From NCBI RefSeq assembly GCF_003367235.1, contig NZ_QRGP01000003.1, positions 62,001 through 126,000 on the forward strand: DNA of 64,000 nucleotides, written 5' to 3'. The notes under the pieces are model-generated. The model worked only from the letters and a program-made list of their open reading frames with translations. It was not told where the DNA came from and searched no databases. The position numbers and the translations under genes were made by a program. Positions within the stretch are counted from its first letter, which is position 1. Each line of letters begins with the position of its first letter. Below are positions 36,908 through 47,015 of this stretch, one piece after another. The DNA comes from Sphingorhabdus pulchriflava. GTDB taxonomy: Bacteria; Pseudomonadota; Alphaproteobacteria; Sphingomonadales; Sphingomonadaceae.

Positions 36908-39613
36908 ATGACTATCGACAAGACATTCGACCCGGCAGCAATCGAAACCAAATGGTTTGAGCATTGGGAAACGAGCGGCGCCTTCCGCCCCGAGCGCCCC
37001 GATGCGCAACCCTTTACCATTGTGAACCCGCCGCCGAATGTGACGGGCAGTCTGCATATCGGCCATGCGCTCGACAATACGCTGCAGGACATTTTGATCC
37101 GCCACGCCCGTTTGCAGGGCAAGGATGCGTTGTGGGTCGTCGGCATGGACCATGCCGGTATCGCGACCCAGATGGTGGTCGAACGCCAGCTGGAGGAGCG
37201 TCAGGACAAGCGCACCAATTACAGCCGCGACGAATTTGTCGACATCGTCTGGAAATGGAAGGCGGAAAGCGGCGGGCAGATTACCCGCCAGCTGCGCCGC
37301 CTTGGCTGCTCGATGGACTGGGCGAACGAACAGTTCACCATGGACCCGCATTTCAACCGCGCGGTGCTCAAGGTCTTTGTCGACCTGTATAATCAGGGGC
37401 TGATCTATCGCGACAAAAGGCTGGTCAATTGGGACCCGAAGCTGAAAACCGCGATTTCGGACCTTGAAGTCGAAACCCGCGAGGTGAAGGGCCATTTCTG
37501 GCACTTCCGCTATCCGCTGGCCGACGGCGTGAAGCTCGACAATGGCGCGGACCATATTGTCGTTGCCACCACCCGCCCCGAAACGATGCTCGCCGATATG
37601 GCGGTCGCGGTGAATGCCGATGATCCGCGCTACAAAAGCGTGATCGGCAAATTTGTCGAGCTGCCAATCACAGGTCGCCGCGTGCCGATAGTCGCAGACG
37701 AGCATGCCGATCCGGAACTGGGCTCGGGCGCGGTGAAGATCACCCCCGGACATGATTTTAATGACTTTGAGGTTGGCAAACGTGCAGGAATAAAGCCTGC
37801 TGACATGCTCAACATGTTCGACGCCGAGGCCCGCGTGGTGCAGACGGCGGACGGGTTGATCCCTGCCGATCTGGTCGGCACGGATCGCTTCGATGCGCGT
37901 GCTGCTGTGGTCGAACAGATGAAGGCGCTGGGCCGCCTCGTTCCGCATATCGTCAAATCGGCGGATGGCGAGGAATCTGAACTCGACACCGAACCGCGTA
38001 CCATCCAGACGCCCTTTGGCGATCGCGGCGGTGTGGTGATCGAGCCCTGGCTGACCGACCAATGGTATGTCGATGCCGAAACGCTCGCCCAGCCGCCGAT
38101 ACAGGCCGTGCGCGACGGGCGGATCGATATCGTCCCCAAAAGCTGGGAGAAGACCTTCTTCAACTGGATGGAGAATATCCAGCCCTGGTGCGTCAGCCGC
38201 CAACTTTGGTGGGGGCACCGGATTCCGGCTTGGTACGACGCCGATGGACAGGTCTATGTCGCCGAAGACGAAGCCGTCGCACAGGCGCTTGCAGGCGAAG
38301 GTGTTGCACTGACGCAGGACAATGACGTCCTCGACACCTGGTTTTCCTCCGCGCTTTGGCCCTTCGGCACGCTCGGCTGGCCCGACCAGACCGAGGCGTT
38401 GAAGCGTCACTACCCCAATGACGTCCTGATCTCCGGCTTCGACATCCTTTTCTTTTGGGATGCGCGCATGGCGATGCAGGGGATGCACTTCATGAAAGAA
38501 GTGCCGTGGAAGACGCTCTACCTGCACGGGCTGGTGCGCGCGGCGGACGGGCAGAAAATGTCCAAATCCAAGGGCAATGTCGTCGATCCGTTGATCCTGA
38601 TGGACAAATATGGCGCCGATGCGCTGCGCTTCTTCATGGCGGCGATGGAAAGCCAGGGCCGCGATGTGAAGATGGATGAACGCCGCGTCGAAGGCTATCG
38701 CAACTTCGCGACCAAGCTGTGGAACGCCGCGCGTTTCTGCCAGTCAAACGGCATCGGCGCATCGACCACGCTGCGCGCGCCGGAGGCGAGCCTTGCGGTC
38801 AACAAATGGATCATCGGCGAGGTGGTTGAAACGCTGGCAAAGCTCAACAAGGCGTTTGACGAATATCGTTTCGACGCGATGGCCGATGCCATCTACCAGT
38901 TCGCCTGGGGCACTTTCTGCGACTGGTATCTGGAACTGATCAAGCCCAGCTTCGTCGATGGCGAGAAGGGCGAGATGGATGAAGAATCCAAGGCGGTCGC
39001 GGGCTGGGTGCTCGACCAGATTCTCGTCATGCTCCACCCCTTCATGCCCTTCATCACCGAAGAGCTATGGCATGCAATGGGCGAGCGTCAGTACGACCTG
39101 ATCATCGCCAAATGGCCTGAACCGAAGGCTGATCTTGATCTTGCCGCAGGTGCAGAAATCAACTGGCTGATCCAGCTGGTCACCGAAGTGCGCAGCGCCA
39201 AGAATGAGCTCGGCATCGCACCGGGCGCGCGGCTCAACGCATTTGTCCGTGACGCGTCTGCAGAAACACTGGAGCGCATCGAGCGTCAGACGGCAGCGAT
39301 TGTGCGTCAGGCGAGGCTTGACAGCATCTCTGATGCTGAAGCGCCTGCAGGTGGCGCCGTACAAATCGTGGTCGATGAGGCAACCTTTGTTATTCCGCTG
39401 GAAGGCATCATCGATCTCGACGCCGAACGCGCGCGTATCAGCAAGGCGATCGAGGCGGTGTCAAAGGAAGCCAAGTCCTTGGAAGGCCGCCTTTCCAACC
39501 CCGCCTTTGTCGAAAAGGCCAAGCCGGAAGCAGTGGAAAAAGCCCGTGCCGATCATGCCGAAAAGGCCGCCGAGGTCGAAAGGCTGAGCGCAGCGCTTGC
39601 GCGTTTGGGATAG
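36908..39613 (+). CDS. valS: Valyl-tRNA synthetase
   Basis: About 901 residues. The class I synthetase signatures are HIGHAL in [16 protein letters not shown] and KMSKSKGN; an editing (CP1) domain lies between them, and a C-terminal coiled-coil (after about 840) with repeated E/A/K as in ValRS. It charges tRNA-Val with valine. ATG 36908 was selected because the family-like start ([18 protein letters not shown]) follows directly; the open frame upstream to 36782 reads into the peptidase gene. Confidence 0.97.
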   Translation: MTIDKTFDPAAIETKWFEHWETSGAFRPERPDAQPFTIVNPPPNVTGSLHIGHALDNTLQDILIRHARLQGKDALWVVGMDHAGIATQMVVERQLEERQDKRTNYSRDEFVDIVWKWKAESGGQITRQLRRLGCSMDWANEQFTMDPHFNRAVLKVFVDLYNQGLIYRDKRLVNWDPKLKTAISDLEVETREVKGHFWHFRYPLADGVKLDNGADHIVVATTRPETMLADMAVAVNADDPRYKSVIGKFVELPITGRRVPIVADEHADPELGSGAVKITPGHDFNDFEVGKRAGIKPADMLNMFDAEARVVQTADGLIPADLVGTDRFDARAAVVEQMKALGRLVPHIVKSADGEESELDTEPRTIQTPFGDRGGVVIEPWLTDQWYVDAETLAQPPIQAVRDGRIDIVPKSWEKTFFNWMENIQPWCVSRQLWWGHRIPAWYDADGQVYVAEDEAVAQALAGEGVALTQDNDVLDTWFSSALWPFGTLGWPDQTEALKRHYPNDVLISGFDILFFWDARMAMQGMHFMKEVPWKTLYLHGLVRAADGQKMSKSKGNVVDPLILMDKYGADALRFFMAAMESQGRDVKMDERRVEGYRNFATKLWNAARFCQSNGIGASTTLRAPEASLAVNKWIIGEVVETLAKLNKAFDEYRFDAMADAIYQFAWGTFCDWYLELIKPSFVDGEKGEMDEESKAVAGWVLDQILVMLHPFMPFITEELWHAMGERQYDLIIAKWPEPKADLDLAAGAEINWLIQLVTEVRSAKNELGIAPGARLNAFVRDASAETLERIERQTAAIVRQARLDSISDAEAPAGGAVQIVVDEATFVIPLEGIIDLDAERARISKAIEAVSKEAKSLEGRLSNPAFVEKAKPEAVEKARADHAEKAAEVERLSAALARLG

Positions 39614-39625
39614 AGCCTTCGGGTC

Positions 39626-40462
39626 TTAGCCATGCACCTCGAAATAGAGGAGGCTGTGGTCCGAATGATCCTTGATCCATTTGTCCTTCGCGGCTGGTGT
39701 CGTCGCATCGGTCCAGCCGCGCACTGCTACTTCTGCCTGTGAGCCATCGGCGGCGGCGAATGTCTTGAAGGTCAGGTGGTCGGCCGCGAACACATGGTCG
39801 AGTGCTGAATCGGGGATCGACGATGTGCTGCCATTCGACCAGCTGTTGGCGTGGGTCTTGGGCAGTCGGCGCATCTTGTATTTGGCCTTTTTCGTCTCCT
39901 TATCCCATTTGTTGAGCTCGTCGGTGCTCGGGATATTGTGCCCGGGATATTCGAGACCCATCGAGTTGAGATCGCCTAGGAAGATATAATTGGCGCGCTC
40001 GCCGGGCGCTGCCTGTTTGTCGAGTGTCTTTTTGAAGTCGATGGCCCGCATCACCATATCATCGCGCAGTCCCATGCCGCGCGGATCGACTCCACTTGCG
40101 AGATGCAGGAAGAGCACGGCATATTTTTCCTGCCCCACCATGAACGAAACCAGCTGCCCGGGCCGCATATGAGTGGTGCCGGATTTATACTCAGTACGCT
40201 GGGTGATCAGAGAGGTCATTGTGCGCTTTACGCCGATCAGGATTTCCTGTGTCTGCTGCCCCTCTGTAATCTGGAAGGTATAATTGGGCATGCGCTGCAT
40301 AAGCGTTTCGAACACGGTTTTGCCTTCGACCTCGAACATCCCGAAAATGTCGGGTTTCTGTTCGGCCAGGAAGGCGACCACCCTGTCCACCCGCGCCGAA
40401 TCCGGGCCATCGCCCTTGAAATGTTCGACGTTCCACGATGCCACCGAAAACAGTTTCGCCAT
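39626..40462 (-). CDS. Endonuclease/exonuclease/phosphatase family protein
   Basis: 278 residues beginning FSVASWNVEHFKGD, the metal-binding N-terminal strand of the DNase-I-like (EEP) fold. IFGMFEVEG, LGDLNSMGLEYPG and the C-terminal SDHSLLYFEV provide the expected Glu, Asp-Asn and Asp-His catalytic set. No signal peptide is seen. It could act on DNA, a phospholipid or a phosphoester; the family does not permit a choice. It is convergent with valS with only 12 bp between the stops. Confidence 0.85.
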   Translation of the reverse strand: MAKLFSVASWNVEHFKGDGPDSARVDRVVAFLAEQKPDIFGMFEVEGKTVFETLMQRMPNYTFQITEGQQTQEILIGVKRTMTSLITQRTEYKSGTTHMRPGQLVSFMVGQEKYAVLFLHLASGVDPRGMGLRDDMVMRAIDFKKTLDKQAAPGERANYIFLGDLNSMGLEYPGHNIPSTDELNKWDKETKKAKYKMRRLPKTHANSWSNGSTSSIPDSALDHVFAADHLTFKTFAAADGSQAEVAVRGWTDATTPAAKDKWIKDHSDHSLLYFEVHG

Positions 40463-40654
40463 GTCGATTTTCTTCCGACTCGATAGGATCAGAATGATTG
40501 CATAGTCGAACCCAAAAGTCCGTGAGATGCATCACAGCCACACGGCTGCTGACAAAGGCTCCAAGACGCCTTTATCGCGCCGCAAAATCGGTTTAGGGTT
40601 TCGCCTGCGTTGCCATTCGTGCGGCGTTCAGGGGAAGGAAGCTAGCGCGGCGCG

Positions 40655-41569
40655 ATGGATATCTACCTGCCTATAGCCGGGCTGTCGGTGAACATCTTCG
40701 TGATCATCCTGCTCGGCGGAGCCGTGGGGATGCTGTCGGGCATGTTCGGCGTTGGCGGCGGGTTCCTGACGACGCCGCTGCTGATCTTTTACGGCATCCC
40801 GCCGATGGTCGCCGCAGCCTCCGCTTCGACGCAGGTGACTGGCGCGAGTGTGTCAGGCGTCTTTGCGCATATGCGACGCGGCGGGGTCGATTTCCATATG
40901 GGCGCGGTGCTGGTGGCCGGCGGCTTGCTAGGTACGATTTTCGGCGCTGTTCTGTTTGAGGTGCTGGAGGCGTGGGGCCAAATCGATACGGTCATCAACA
41001 TTCTCTACACGGTTTTGCTCGGCAGCATCGGCGGCATGATGGCGAAGGAAGCCTGGCAGAGCGTTTCCGCCACGCGCAGCGGAAAGCCGCTGCCACCGCG
41101 TAAAAGACGACACCACCCACTCGTCGCAAATCTGCCCGGGCGCTGGCGGTTCTACCGTTCGGGGCTGTATATCTCGCCATTGGCTCCGCTGATCCTCGGC
41201 TTTCTGACAGGTATCCTCACCATGCTACTTGGTGTGGGCGGCGGGTTTATAATGGTCCCCGCGATGCTCTACATCCTTGGCATGAGCGCCAATGTCGTGG
41301 TTGGCACGTCGCTGTTCCAGATTTTGTTCGTCACCATGTCCTCGACGATGGTGCACAGCCTGACGACGCGCGCGGTCGATATCGTTCTGGCGGTTTTTCT
41401 GCTGATTGGCAGCGTCACCGGCGCGCAGATTGGTGCAAGGCTCGCGCAACGGATGCGGCCCGATTATCTGCGGCTCTTGCTTGCGGCAATCGTGCTGATT
41501 GTCGCTTTGCGCATGGCGCTGGGTCTGGGTTGGCAGCCCGATGAAATCTACACGGTGCAGTTTCTGTGA
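40655..41569 (+). CDS. TauE/SafE family permease (sulfite/anion exporter-like)
   Basis: 304 residues, polytopic, with two homologous halves each carrying a GMFGVGGGFLTTPLL / LLGVGGGFIMVPAM segment, the TauE signature. Family members export sulfite or sulfonate-derived anions, or import small anions; the substrate here is unknown. Its stop overlaps the GTG of the next gene (TIGR02186) by 4 bp, a pairing known from alphaproteobacteria. A putative HerA-like ATPase gene follows 76 bp after. Confidence 0.87.
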   Translation: MDIYLPIAGLSVNIFVIILLGGAVGMLSGMFGVGGGFLTTPLLIFYGIPPMVAAASASTQVTGASVSGVFAHMRRGGVDFHMGAVLVAGGLLGTIFGAVLFEVLEAWGQIDTVINILYTVLLGSIGGMMAKEAWQSVSATRSGKPLPPRKRRHHPLVANLPGRWRFYRSGLYISPLAPLILGFLTGILTMLLGVGGGFIMVPAMLYILGMSANVVVGTSLFQILFVTMSSTMVHSLTTRAVDIVLAVFLLIGSVTGAQIGARLAQRMRPDYLRLLLAAIVLIVALRMALGLGWQPDEIYTVQFL

Positions 41570-42339
41570 TTATGCGGCTGCTCCTTATTCTTGCACTGCT
41601 TTTCCCGCTTCCTGCACTTGCGCAAACGGCGGTCGAGCCCAAGCTGGTTCCCGATGTGTCGCAGCGCAACATCAACATCCAGTCGCGTTTTACCGGCGCA
41701 GAGCTGTTGCTTTTCGGGGCAATCATCTATCCGCGTGGCGTAGCACCCGAAGGGCAAGTCGACGTGGCAGTCGTTCTGCGCGGCCCGACACGGCCTATCA
41801 TCTTGCGTGAAAAGCAAAAGGTGGCGGGCATCTGGGTCAATGCCGAAAGCATCGATTTCCGTTCAGCCCCAGCCTATTACGCCATCGCCTCCTCGCGCCC
41901 GATCGACAAGATTGTCGATGCACGGACCGCTGCGATTTACGAACTGGGGCTAAAGCGCCTGCAACTGTCGCCCACAGGTGAAATCCAGACCAGCGAAGTT
42001 CGGCGCTTTACCAACGGTCTGGTCGACCTCAACCGGCGTGACGGGCTGTTCGCCGAAGCGGCAGGTGCTGTCGATATCACCGATCAGGTTCTGTACCGTG
42101 CGCGTCTGACTATACCGTCGAGCGTGCCCGAAGGCCGCTATGTCGCTGAAACGCTGCTGATCCGGAATGGCCGGGTGATTGTTGCTGACGACAGCGTGGT
42201 GGTTGAAATCAGTAAGACCGGGTTCGAGCGTTTCATCACGATCATGGCGCAGGAATATGGCCTGCTCTATGGCGCATTTGCCGTTCTGATTTCGCTCTTT
42301 CTTGGCTGGTTTGCGGGCTATGTTTTCCGGCGGCTTTAG
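41566..42339 (+). CDS. TIGR02186-type membrane protein
   Basis: 257 residues. An N-terminal signal-like segment ends in ALAQ; a beta-rich region follows with ERRFTGAELLLFGAIIYP-like sequence (SRFTGAELLLFGA), and a C-terminal single membrane helix (YGLLYGAFAVLISLFLGWFAG) ends in a short basic tail. The domain corresponds to the conserved TIGR02186 family (function unknown) found next to TauE permeases. GTG 41566 overlaps the TauE stop; ATG 41572 is an alternative. It is probably an accessory of the permease, topologically periplasmic with a C-terminal anchor. Confidence 0.82.
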   Translation: MIMRLLLILALLFPLPALAQTAVEPKLVPDVSQRNINIQSRFTGAELLLFGAIIYPRGVAPEGQVDVAVVLRGPTRPIILREKQKVAGIWVNAESIDFRSAPAYYAIASSRPIDKIVDARTAAIYELGLKRLQLSPTGEIQTSEVRRFTNGLVDLNRRDGLFAEAAGAVDITDQVLYRARLTIPSSVPEGRYVAETLLIRNGRVIVADDSVVVEISKTGFERFITIMAQEYGLLYGAFAVLISLFLGWFAGYVFRRL

Positions 42340-42415
42340 GCAGAAAATCGTCGCGGTTATCCATTAATTAACTTTGCCGACCTAGCTTTCGAAAGGAAGC
42401 AATAAGGGTTAGCAC

Positions 42416-44344
42416 ATGACAGATAATTTTCCCGGTCGCGGTTTTGGGAATGCGCAGCCGTTTCAGCCATCGAGTGACGACGCCGCTGCAACCCGACCGG
42501 TATCCTATGCCCCTGCCAATCCTGCGCCACGCCCACCCGTCCAGCCGACCAGTGGACAGCAAATGCCACCCGCTCAGGGTCATGCCCCGTCGCAACCCGC
42601 ACCCAGTCCACATATGTCCGCTACAGCAGCAGCACCGGCCCAGCCTTCAGCTGCTTTGCAAAGCGCGCCGCGTCCGGCGGTTGCGCCCGCATCCCAAGGT
42701 GCTGGACAAAATGATGCCCAGAAAAGCCATCAGGCGGCAGGCAACACTCTTTACGAAATTGGACGAGTGATCGAAATTGCAGGCTCGGGCTCGCAGGTGC
42801 AGCTCAGCGCCAAACTGATCAACGACCTCGCCAACCATCAGGACCCGGCGATTGCCATGGCGGGTCAGGTGGGCAGCCAGGTCAAGATCCGGGTGGGCAA
42901 TGTATGGCTGCTGGCCAATATCCGTACCCAGCGCCTCGATATGGCTGACGCCGCGTCGATCATCGCAGCCGTCGACTTCCTCGGCGAAGGCGATGAGGAG
43001 CGGCTGACCGGCAAAATCTATAACTTCCGTCGCGGTGTGACGCGCTACCCCGTTCCGGGATCATCGGTCTTCGCGGTATCCAGCCCCGACCTGAAACAGG
43101 TGTATGCAGCTGACGGCCGCGCTCATGTCGCTATCGGCACCGTGTTTCCGACGCGCGATATCCGTGCCTCGCTCTATGTGGATGCTATGCTTGGCAAGCA
43201 CTTTGCACTGCTGGGTTCAACCGGTACCGGTAAATCGACCAGTGCTGCGCTCATTCTGCACAAGATCTGCGACCTCGCCCCCCAGGGCCATATTGTGATG
43301 ATCGACCCGCACGGCGAATATAGCGCGGCGTTCAAGGGCAATGGCGCGCTTTACGACGTCAACAACTTGGCGATGCCCTATTGGCTGATGAATTTCGCCG
43401 AACATTGCGAGGTGCTTATCAATTCGACAGGGGACGATTGGCAGACAGACGCTGACATCCTTGCAAAATGCCTGTTGCAGGCACGCTCTAAGAGCCGAAT
43501 TGCCGAATCCATCGGCAAGCTGACAGTCGATGCGCCGGTACCCTATCTGCTGTCGGATCTGACCAACATCATCCAGAATGAAATGGGCAAGCTCGACAAG
43601 GCGACCAATTCCGCGCCCTATATGCGGCTGAAATCCAAAATCGAAGAACTCAAGGCCGATCCGCGCTATAATTTCATGTTCTCGGGCATGCTTGTCGGCG
43701 ACAGCATGACTGACTTTCTGTCGAAAATTTTCCGCCTGCCCAGCGCGGGCAAGCCGATTTCGATTATTGACGTTTCCGCGGTGCCGTCGGACATCACTTC
43801 GACCGTGGTTGCAGTGCTCTCACGACTGGTGTTCGACTATGCCATCTGGTCGCGCAACGAACCGCAGCGCCCGATCTTGCTGGTCTGCGAAGAAGCGCAC
43901 CGCTATATTCCGTCAGACCGGATGTCGGGGGCAAGTGCCGTCCGCACCATTCTTGAACGCATCGCCAAGGAAGGCCGTAAATATGGTGTGTCGCTTGGCC
44001 TGATAACCCAGCGTCCGTCGGATTTGGCCGAAGGTGTGCTGTCGCAGTGCGGTACCATCATTTCGATGCGTCTGAACAATGATCGCGACCAGGCCTATGT
44101 TCGCGCGGCGATGCCCGAAGGCGCGCGCGGCTTCCTCGATTCGATTCCGGCGCTTCGCAATCGCGAATGTATTATTTGCGGAGAAGGCGTCTCGATCCCG
44201 ATCCGCGTAGCGCTCGACACGCTGGAAGAAGAACGGCGTCCGGCTTCCGAAGATCCGCTCTTCTCTGTCCTGTGGCAGGAAACCGGCGGCGAAGAGGAAA
44301 TCCTTGACCGTGTCGTCCGCCGCTGGCGTGCCCAAGGACGATAA
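42416..44344 (+). CDS. HerA-like ATP-binding protein (DUF87-type helicase/translocase)
   Basis: 642 residues. Residues about 20-105 are a Pro/Ala/Gln-rich disordered region, then a beta-barrel-like HAS domain, then the ATPase core with Walker A GSTGTGKS (267-274) and Walker B ILLVCEEAH (about 485-493), plus the IPSDRMSG region and a late Arg finger candidate. This is the HerA/DUF87 layout of hexameric DNA translocases. No NurA-type nuclease gene is adjacent. It follows TauE and TIGR02186, a combination with no obvious functional explanation; the link may be only positional. Confidence 0.8.
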   Translation: MTDNFPGRGFGNAQPFQPSSDDAAATRPVSYAPANPAPRPPVQPTSGQQMPPAQGHAPSQPAPSPHMSATAAAPAQPSAALQSAPRPAVAPASQGAGQNDAQKSHQAAGNTLYEIGRVIEIAGSGSQVQLSAKLINDLANHQDPAIAMAGQVGSQVKIRVGNVWLLANIRTQRLDMADAASIIAAVDFLGEGDEERLTGKIYNFRRGVTRYPVPGSSVFAVSSPDLKQVYAADGRAHVAIGTVFPTRDIRASLYVDAMLGKHFALLGSTGTGKSTSAALILHKICDLAPQGHIVMIDPHGEYSAAFKGNGALYDVNNLAMPYWLMNFAEHCEVLINSTGDDWQTDADILAKCLLQARSKSRIAESIGKLTVDAPVPYLLSDLTNIIQNEMGKLDKATNSAPYMRLKSKIEELKADPRYNFMFSGMLVGDSMTDFLSKIFRLPSAGKPISIIDVSAVPSDITSTVVAVLSRLVFDYAIWSRNEPQRPILLVCEEAHRYIPSDRMSGASAVRTILERIAKEGRKYGVSLGLITQRPSDLAEGVLSQCGTIISMRLNNDRDQAYVRAAMPEGARGFLDSIPALRNRECIICGEGVSIPIRVALDTLEEERRPASEDPLFSVLWQETGGEEEILDRVVRRWRAQGR

Positions 44345-44362
44345 TTGAGGCGGCGTTAAGGC

Positions 44363-45307
44363 CTAACGCTTCTCAAAGGGCTTGAGGCCCCGGCCCAGCC
44401 GGTTCGCGCCCAGCACGATGGCGTCGCCTGACCAGTCGGCGAGGAACACGGTGTTGCGGTCAACACCGGTACCAAGGCTCGCGTCATTGCCACTTATGGC
44501 AAGGCCCGCGCTGCTTCGCTGGCGGCCCTCTGCTGCGACCGCGATAAAGGCGCTGTAATTTTCCTTGTCCTGCCCCTGCACAAAGACATTACCGCTGATC
44601 ATGCCCGATGCGCCCGCTGGCAAATCGATCATGTAATTGGTTAGCTGACCCCGTGTATCGTCAAAAGCGTTGTTCTGGATAATCGCGCGCGCCGCCCGGC
44701 TTTTGACGTAATGGCCGCCATTGCCGCGTTCAAAGCGGCTGCGGGTAACGGTTAGCGAGGCGAAATCGCCGATATAGATACTGTGCGCGCAGGACAGGCC
44801 CCGGTCACAGCGGCCAAGCTCGCTGAAAGTCGTCTGGTCGATGATGATCTCTCCGGCCGGGTCTTGCGCGGTCAGGATGCCCTGCTCGCTGTTACGAAAG
44901 ACCGAGCGGGTGATCGCCAGATTGCCCTTTTCCAGCCGGATGCCTGCGCCATTGCCGTCGGGCACACGCATATTCTGGAAAACCAAGCCGTCAATCGCGG
45001 CAGACTGGCCGCGCAGCACCAGCGCCGCCTTGCCCTCGCAAATGCCGCCGTCGAATATGCTGCGTCCCGGCACCTCGGCGCGGTAGGAGATATGCCCTTT
45101 GGATTGTATCGCGCAGCTGCGGTAGGTGCCCGGCGCGATGATGATCGTACCCTGACCATCCCCAATGGCTTCGATAGCTTCGTACAGCTCGCCAAACGTC
45201 CGACCATTTTCCGCAATCTGGAAGGGTGCCGAACCCTGCTGGGCGGTTGCCGAGGCAGTGGCTATCGCGGCGATGGCGGGAATGAGGAGGAGCGGGAAAC
45301 GGTTCAT
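44363..45307 (-). CDS. Exported right-handed beta-helix protein
   Basis: 314 residues. A signal peptide (LLLIPAIAAIATASATAQ) precedes repeated turns of a right-handed parallel beta-helix: GTIIIAPGTYRSC, AIDGLVFQNMRV, NLAITRSVFRNSEQG, IIIDQTTFSEL. Such folds are found in pectate-lyase-like and carbohydrate-binding proteins. No catalytic residue set is recognised. ATG 45307 is supported by GGAAGAAAT upstream. It is convergent with the HerA-like gene. Function unknown, probably periplasmic. Confidence 0.8.
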   Translation of the reverse strand: MNRFPLLLIPAIAAIATASATAQQGSAPFQIAENGRTFGELYEAIEAIGDGQGTIIIAPGTYRSCAIQSKGHISYRAEVPGRSIFDGGICEGKAALVLRGQSAAIDGLVFQNMRVPDGNGAGIRLEKGNLAITRSVFRNSEQGILTAQDPAGEIIIDQTTFSELGRCDRGLSCAHSIYIGDFASLTVTRSRFERGNGGHYVKSRAARAIIQNNAFDDTRGQLTNYMIDLPAGASGMISGNVFVQGQDKENYSAFIAVAAEGRQRSSAGLAISGNDASLGTGVDRNTVFLADWSGDAIVLGANRLGRGLKPFEKR

Positions 45308-45513
45308 GATATTTCTTCCGGTTTGGCTTTGCTTCAAATGTGCCTGCTTCCGGCGATTTCTGCCAGCGGGTTAACCACAGATGCCTTCACCTGTCCATTT
45401 AGGGGACATAGCTATTCATGAATGGCCGGTCCTGCCTTGCTTGCGACGGGCGTGGATGATGCTACTTCTCGGCCAGGACTGTCGACACAGAATCGACGGC
45501 GAGTGGAGGGTAT

Positions 45514-46725
45514 ATGCACACGGTTACCACAACCGAAGTTTTCCTGCTGGCGATGCTGATCATCTTCACTCTGCCCTATCTGGTCTGGCGGCTGGGGCGG
45601 ACCGAATATTATGCGCCGCTGGTGGTGGTGCAGATCGTCGCGGGCATATTGCTCGGCCCCGGCGTACTCGGCGCGACCTTTCCTGATTATTACAGCTTCG
45701 TCTTTCGGCCCGAAGTCGTCACCGCGCTGAACGGTGTTGCCTGGTGGGCGGTGATGATGTTTGTCTGGGTGGCGGGGATCGAGCTTGATCTTGACGAGGC
45801 GTGGAAGCGGCGGCGCGAAACCGGCGTGACGGCGGGCTTTGCGCTGTTCACGCCGTTATTGTTCGGCAGCCTTGCAGCCATCGTGCTGCTTCAGACCGGC
45901 GATGGCTGGGCAGGTGAAAAAGGTGCGCGCTGGCAGGTGATTGTCGGCATCGGCATGGCCTGCGCGGTCACGGCACTGCCCATCCTCGTGCTGCTGATGG
46001 AAAAATTGGAGATTTTGCGCGAGCCCATAGGCCAGCGCATCCTGCGTTATGCCAGTCTTGATGATATCGCGATCTGGGGCGTGCTCGCGCTGATCCTGCT
46101 CGATTGGGACAGGATCGGGCGGCAGGGGGCGTTCCTTCTGCTTTTCGGTACGCTGACACTGGCGATCCGCTGGCTCATGGTCCGCATCCCTGAACGCGAC
46201 CGATGGTATGTGGGCCTGATCTGGCTTGCCGCCGCTGGATTGGCCGCCGACTGGGCGGGGCTGCATTATATGGTCGGCGCGTTCCTGGCGGGCGCGGTGC
46301 TCGACGCCAAATGGTTCACGCTGAAGGATATGGACAATTTCCGGAACACGATATTGCTTGCGGTGATGCCGGTTTTCTTCCTCTCGACCGGGCTGCGTAC
46401 CCAATGGGATGTCGGCGGAGTCGCGGTCTTTGGAGCCGCAGCCCTGCTTTTGGTCGCGGCAGTCGTCGGCAAGCTCGCGGGAATCCATATCGCAGGCCGC
46501 ATATTGAAGTGGGAGAAGGGCGAGGCATCGATCATCGGCTGGCTGCTGCAGACCAAGGCGCTGATCATGATCATCTTTGCCAATATCCTGCTCGATAAGG
46601 ATATCATCACCAATGAAACCTTCACCGCACTGCTTTTGATGGCAGTGGCTTCGACGATGCTGACGATCCCGGTGGTGACGCCGAAGTTGAAGGCGCTGGC
46701 GGGGCTGCTGAAAAAGGCAGGATGA
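45514..46725 (+). CDS. CPA2-family cation:proton antiporter
   Basis: 403 residues with about 12 hydrophobic segments. The segments LLGPGVLGATFPD, GMACAVTALPILVLL and a C-terminal ALLLMAVASTMLTIP resemble Kef/NapA-type monovalent cation/proton antiporters (Na+/H+ exchanger domain). No RCK/TrkA-N regulatory domain follows the membrane part. It would exchange Na+ or K+ for protons. The start is well supported by GGAGGG before ATG 45514. It is isolated, and the ion is not predicted. Confidence 0.87.
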   Translation: MHTVTTTEVFLLAMLIIFTLPYLVWRLGRTEYYAPLVVVQIVAGILLGPGVLGATFPDYYSFVFRPEVVTALNGVAWWAVMMFVWVAGIELDLDEAWKRRRETGVTAGFALFTPLLFGSLAAIVLLQTGDGWAGEKGARWQVIVGIGMACAVTALPILVLLMEKLEILREPIGQRILRYASLDDIAIWGVLALILLDWDRIGRQGAFLLLFGTLTLAIRWLMVRIPERDRWYVGLIWLAAAGLAADWAGLHYMVGAFLAGAVLDAKWFTLKDMDNFRNTILLAVMPVFFLSTGLRTQWDVGGVAVFGAAALLLVAAVVGKLAGIHIAGRILKWEKGEASIIGWLLQTKALIMIIFANILLDKDIITNETFTALLLMAVASTMLTIPVVTPKLKALAGLLKKAG

Positions 46726-47015
46726 TTGGCGGTTAAATTTTCAAAAGCGTCAAAAGCGACGCATGATCGCCTAAAAAAGAAAACTGCTTTTTCTGTGTCA
46801 CCAGCACCGATGGCAGCCCACGCGGAGAAACTTTGACCCGACTATTCTTGTTTGAATTCAAGGCCACAGCCAACGAAGCCCAGCCAGCAACACATTAGAT
46901 TGGCAATTGGGAAAAATGGTGGCTCACAATGTCAAAGAGCCGACCCATCACTTGCGCAAAGGGAGAGCGGCACGCTGACAAATGAAGTCCTACATTTCAA
47001 GCAGCTTCCGTCCCC
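46726..47015. other. Intergenic stretch, no gene recognised
   Basis: About 290 bp between the antiporter and the convergent metH C-module. It has lower GC and a tandem CAAAAGCG-type repeat with a short 5-bp hairpin (46747-46762), too weak to call a terminator. A 77-codon frame at 46852 has no sign of being a gene. Confidence 0.45.

Noticed and set aside
36749-38527. A 592-codon minus-strand open frame opposite valS
   Set aside because: The plus strand carries unambiguous ValRS motifs; the antisense translation has no domain features.
42416-44344. HerA-like ATPase considered as part of an antiphage HerA system
   Set aside because: No NurA, Sir2, DUF4297 or other nuclease gene is next to it; neighbours are a permease, TIGR02186 and a beta-helix protein.
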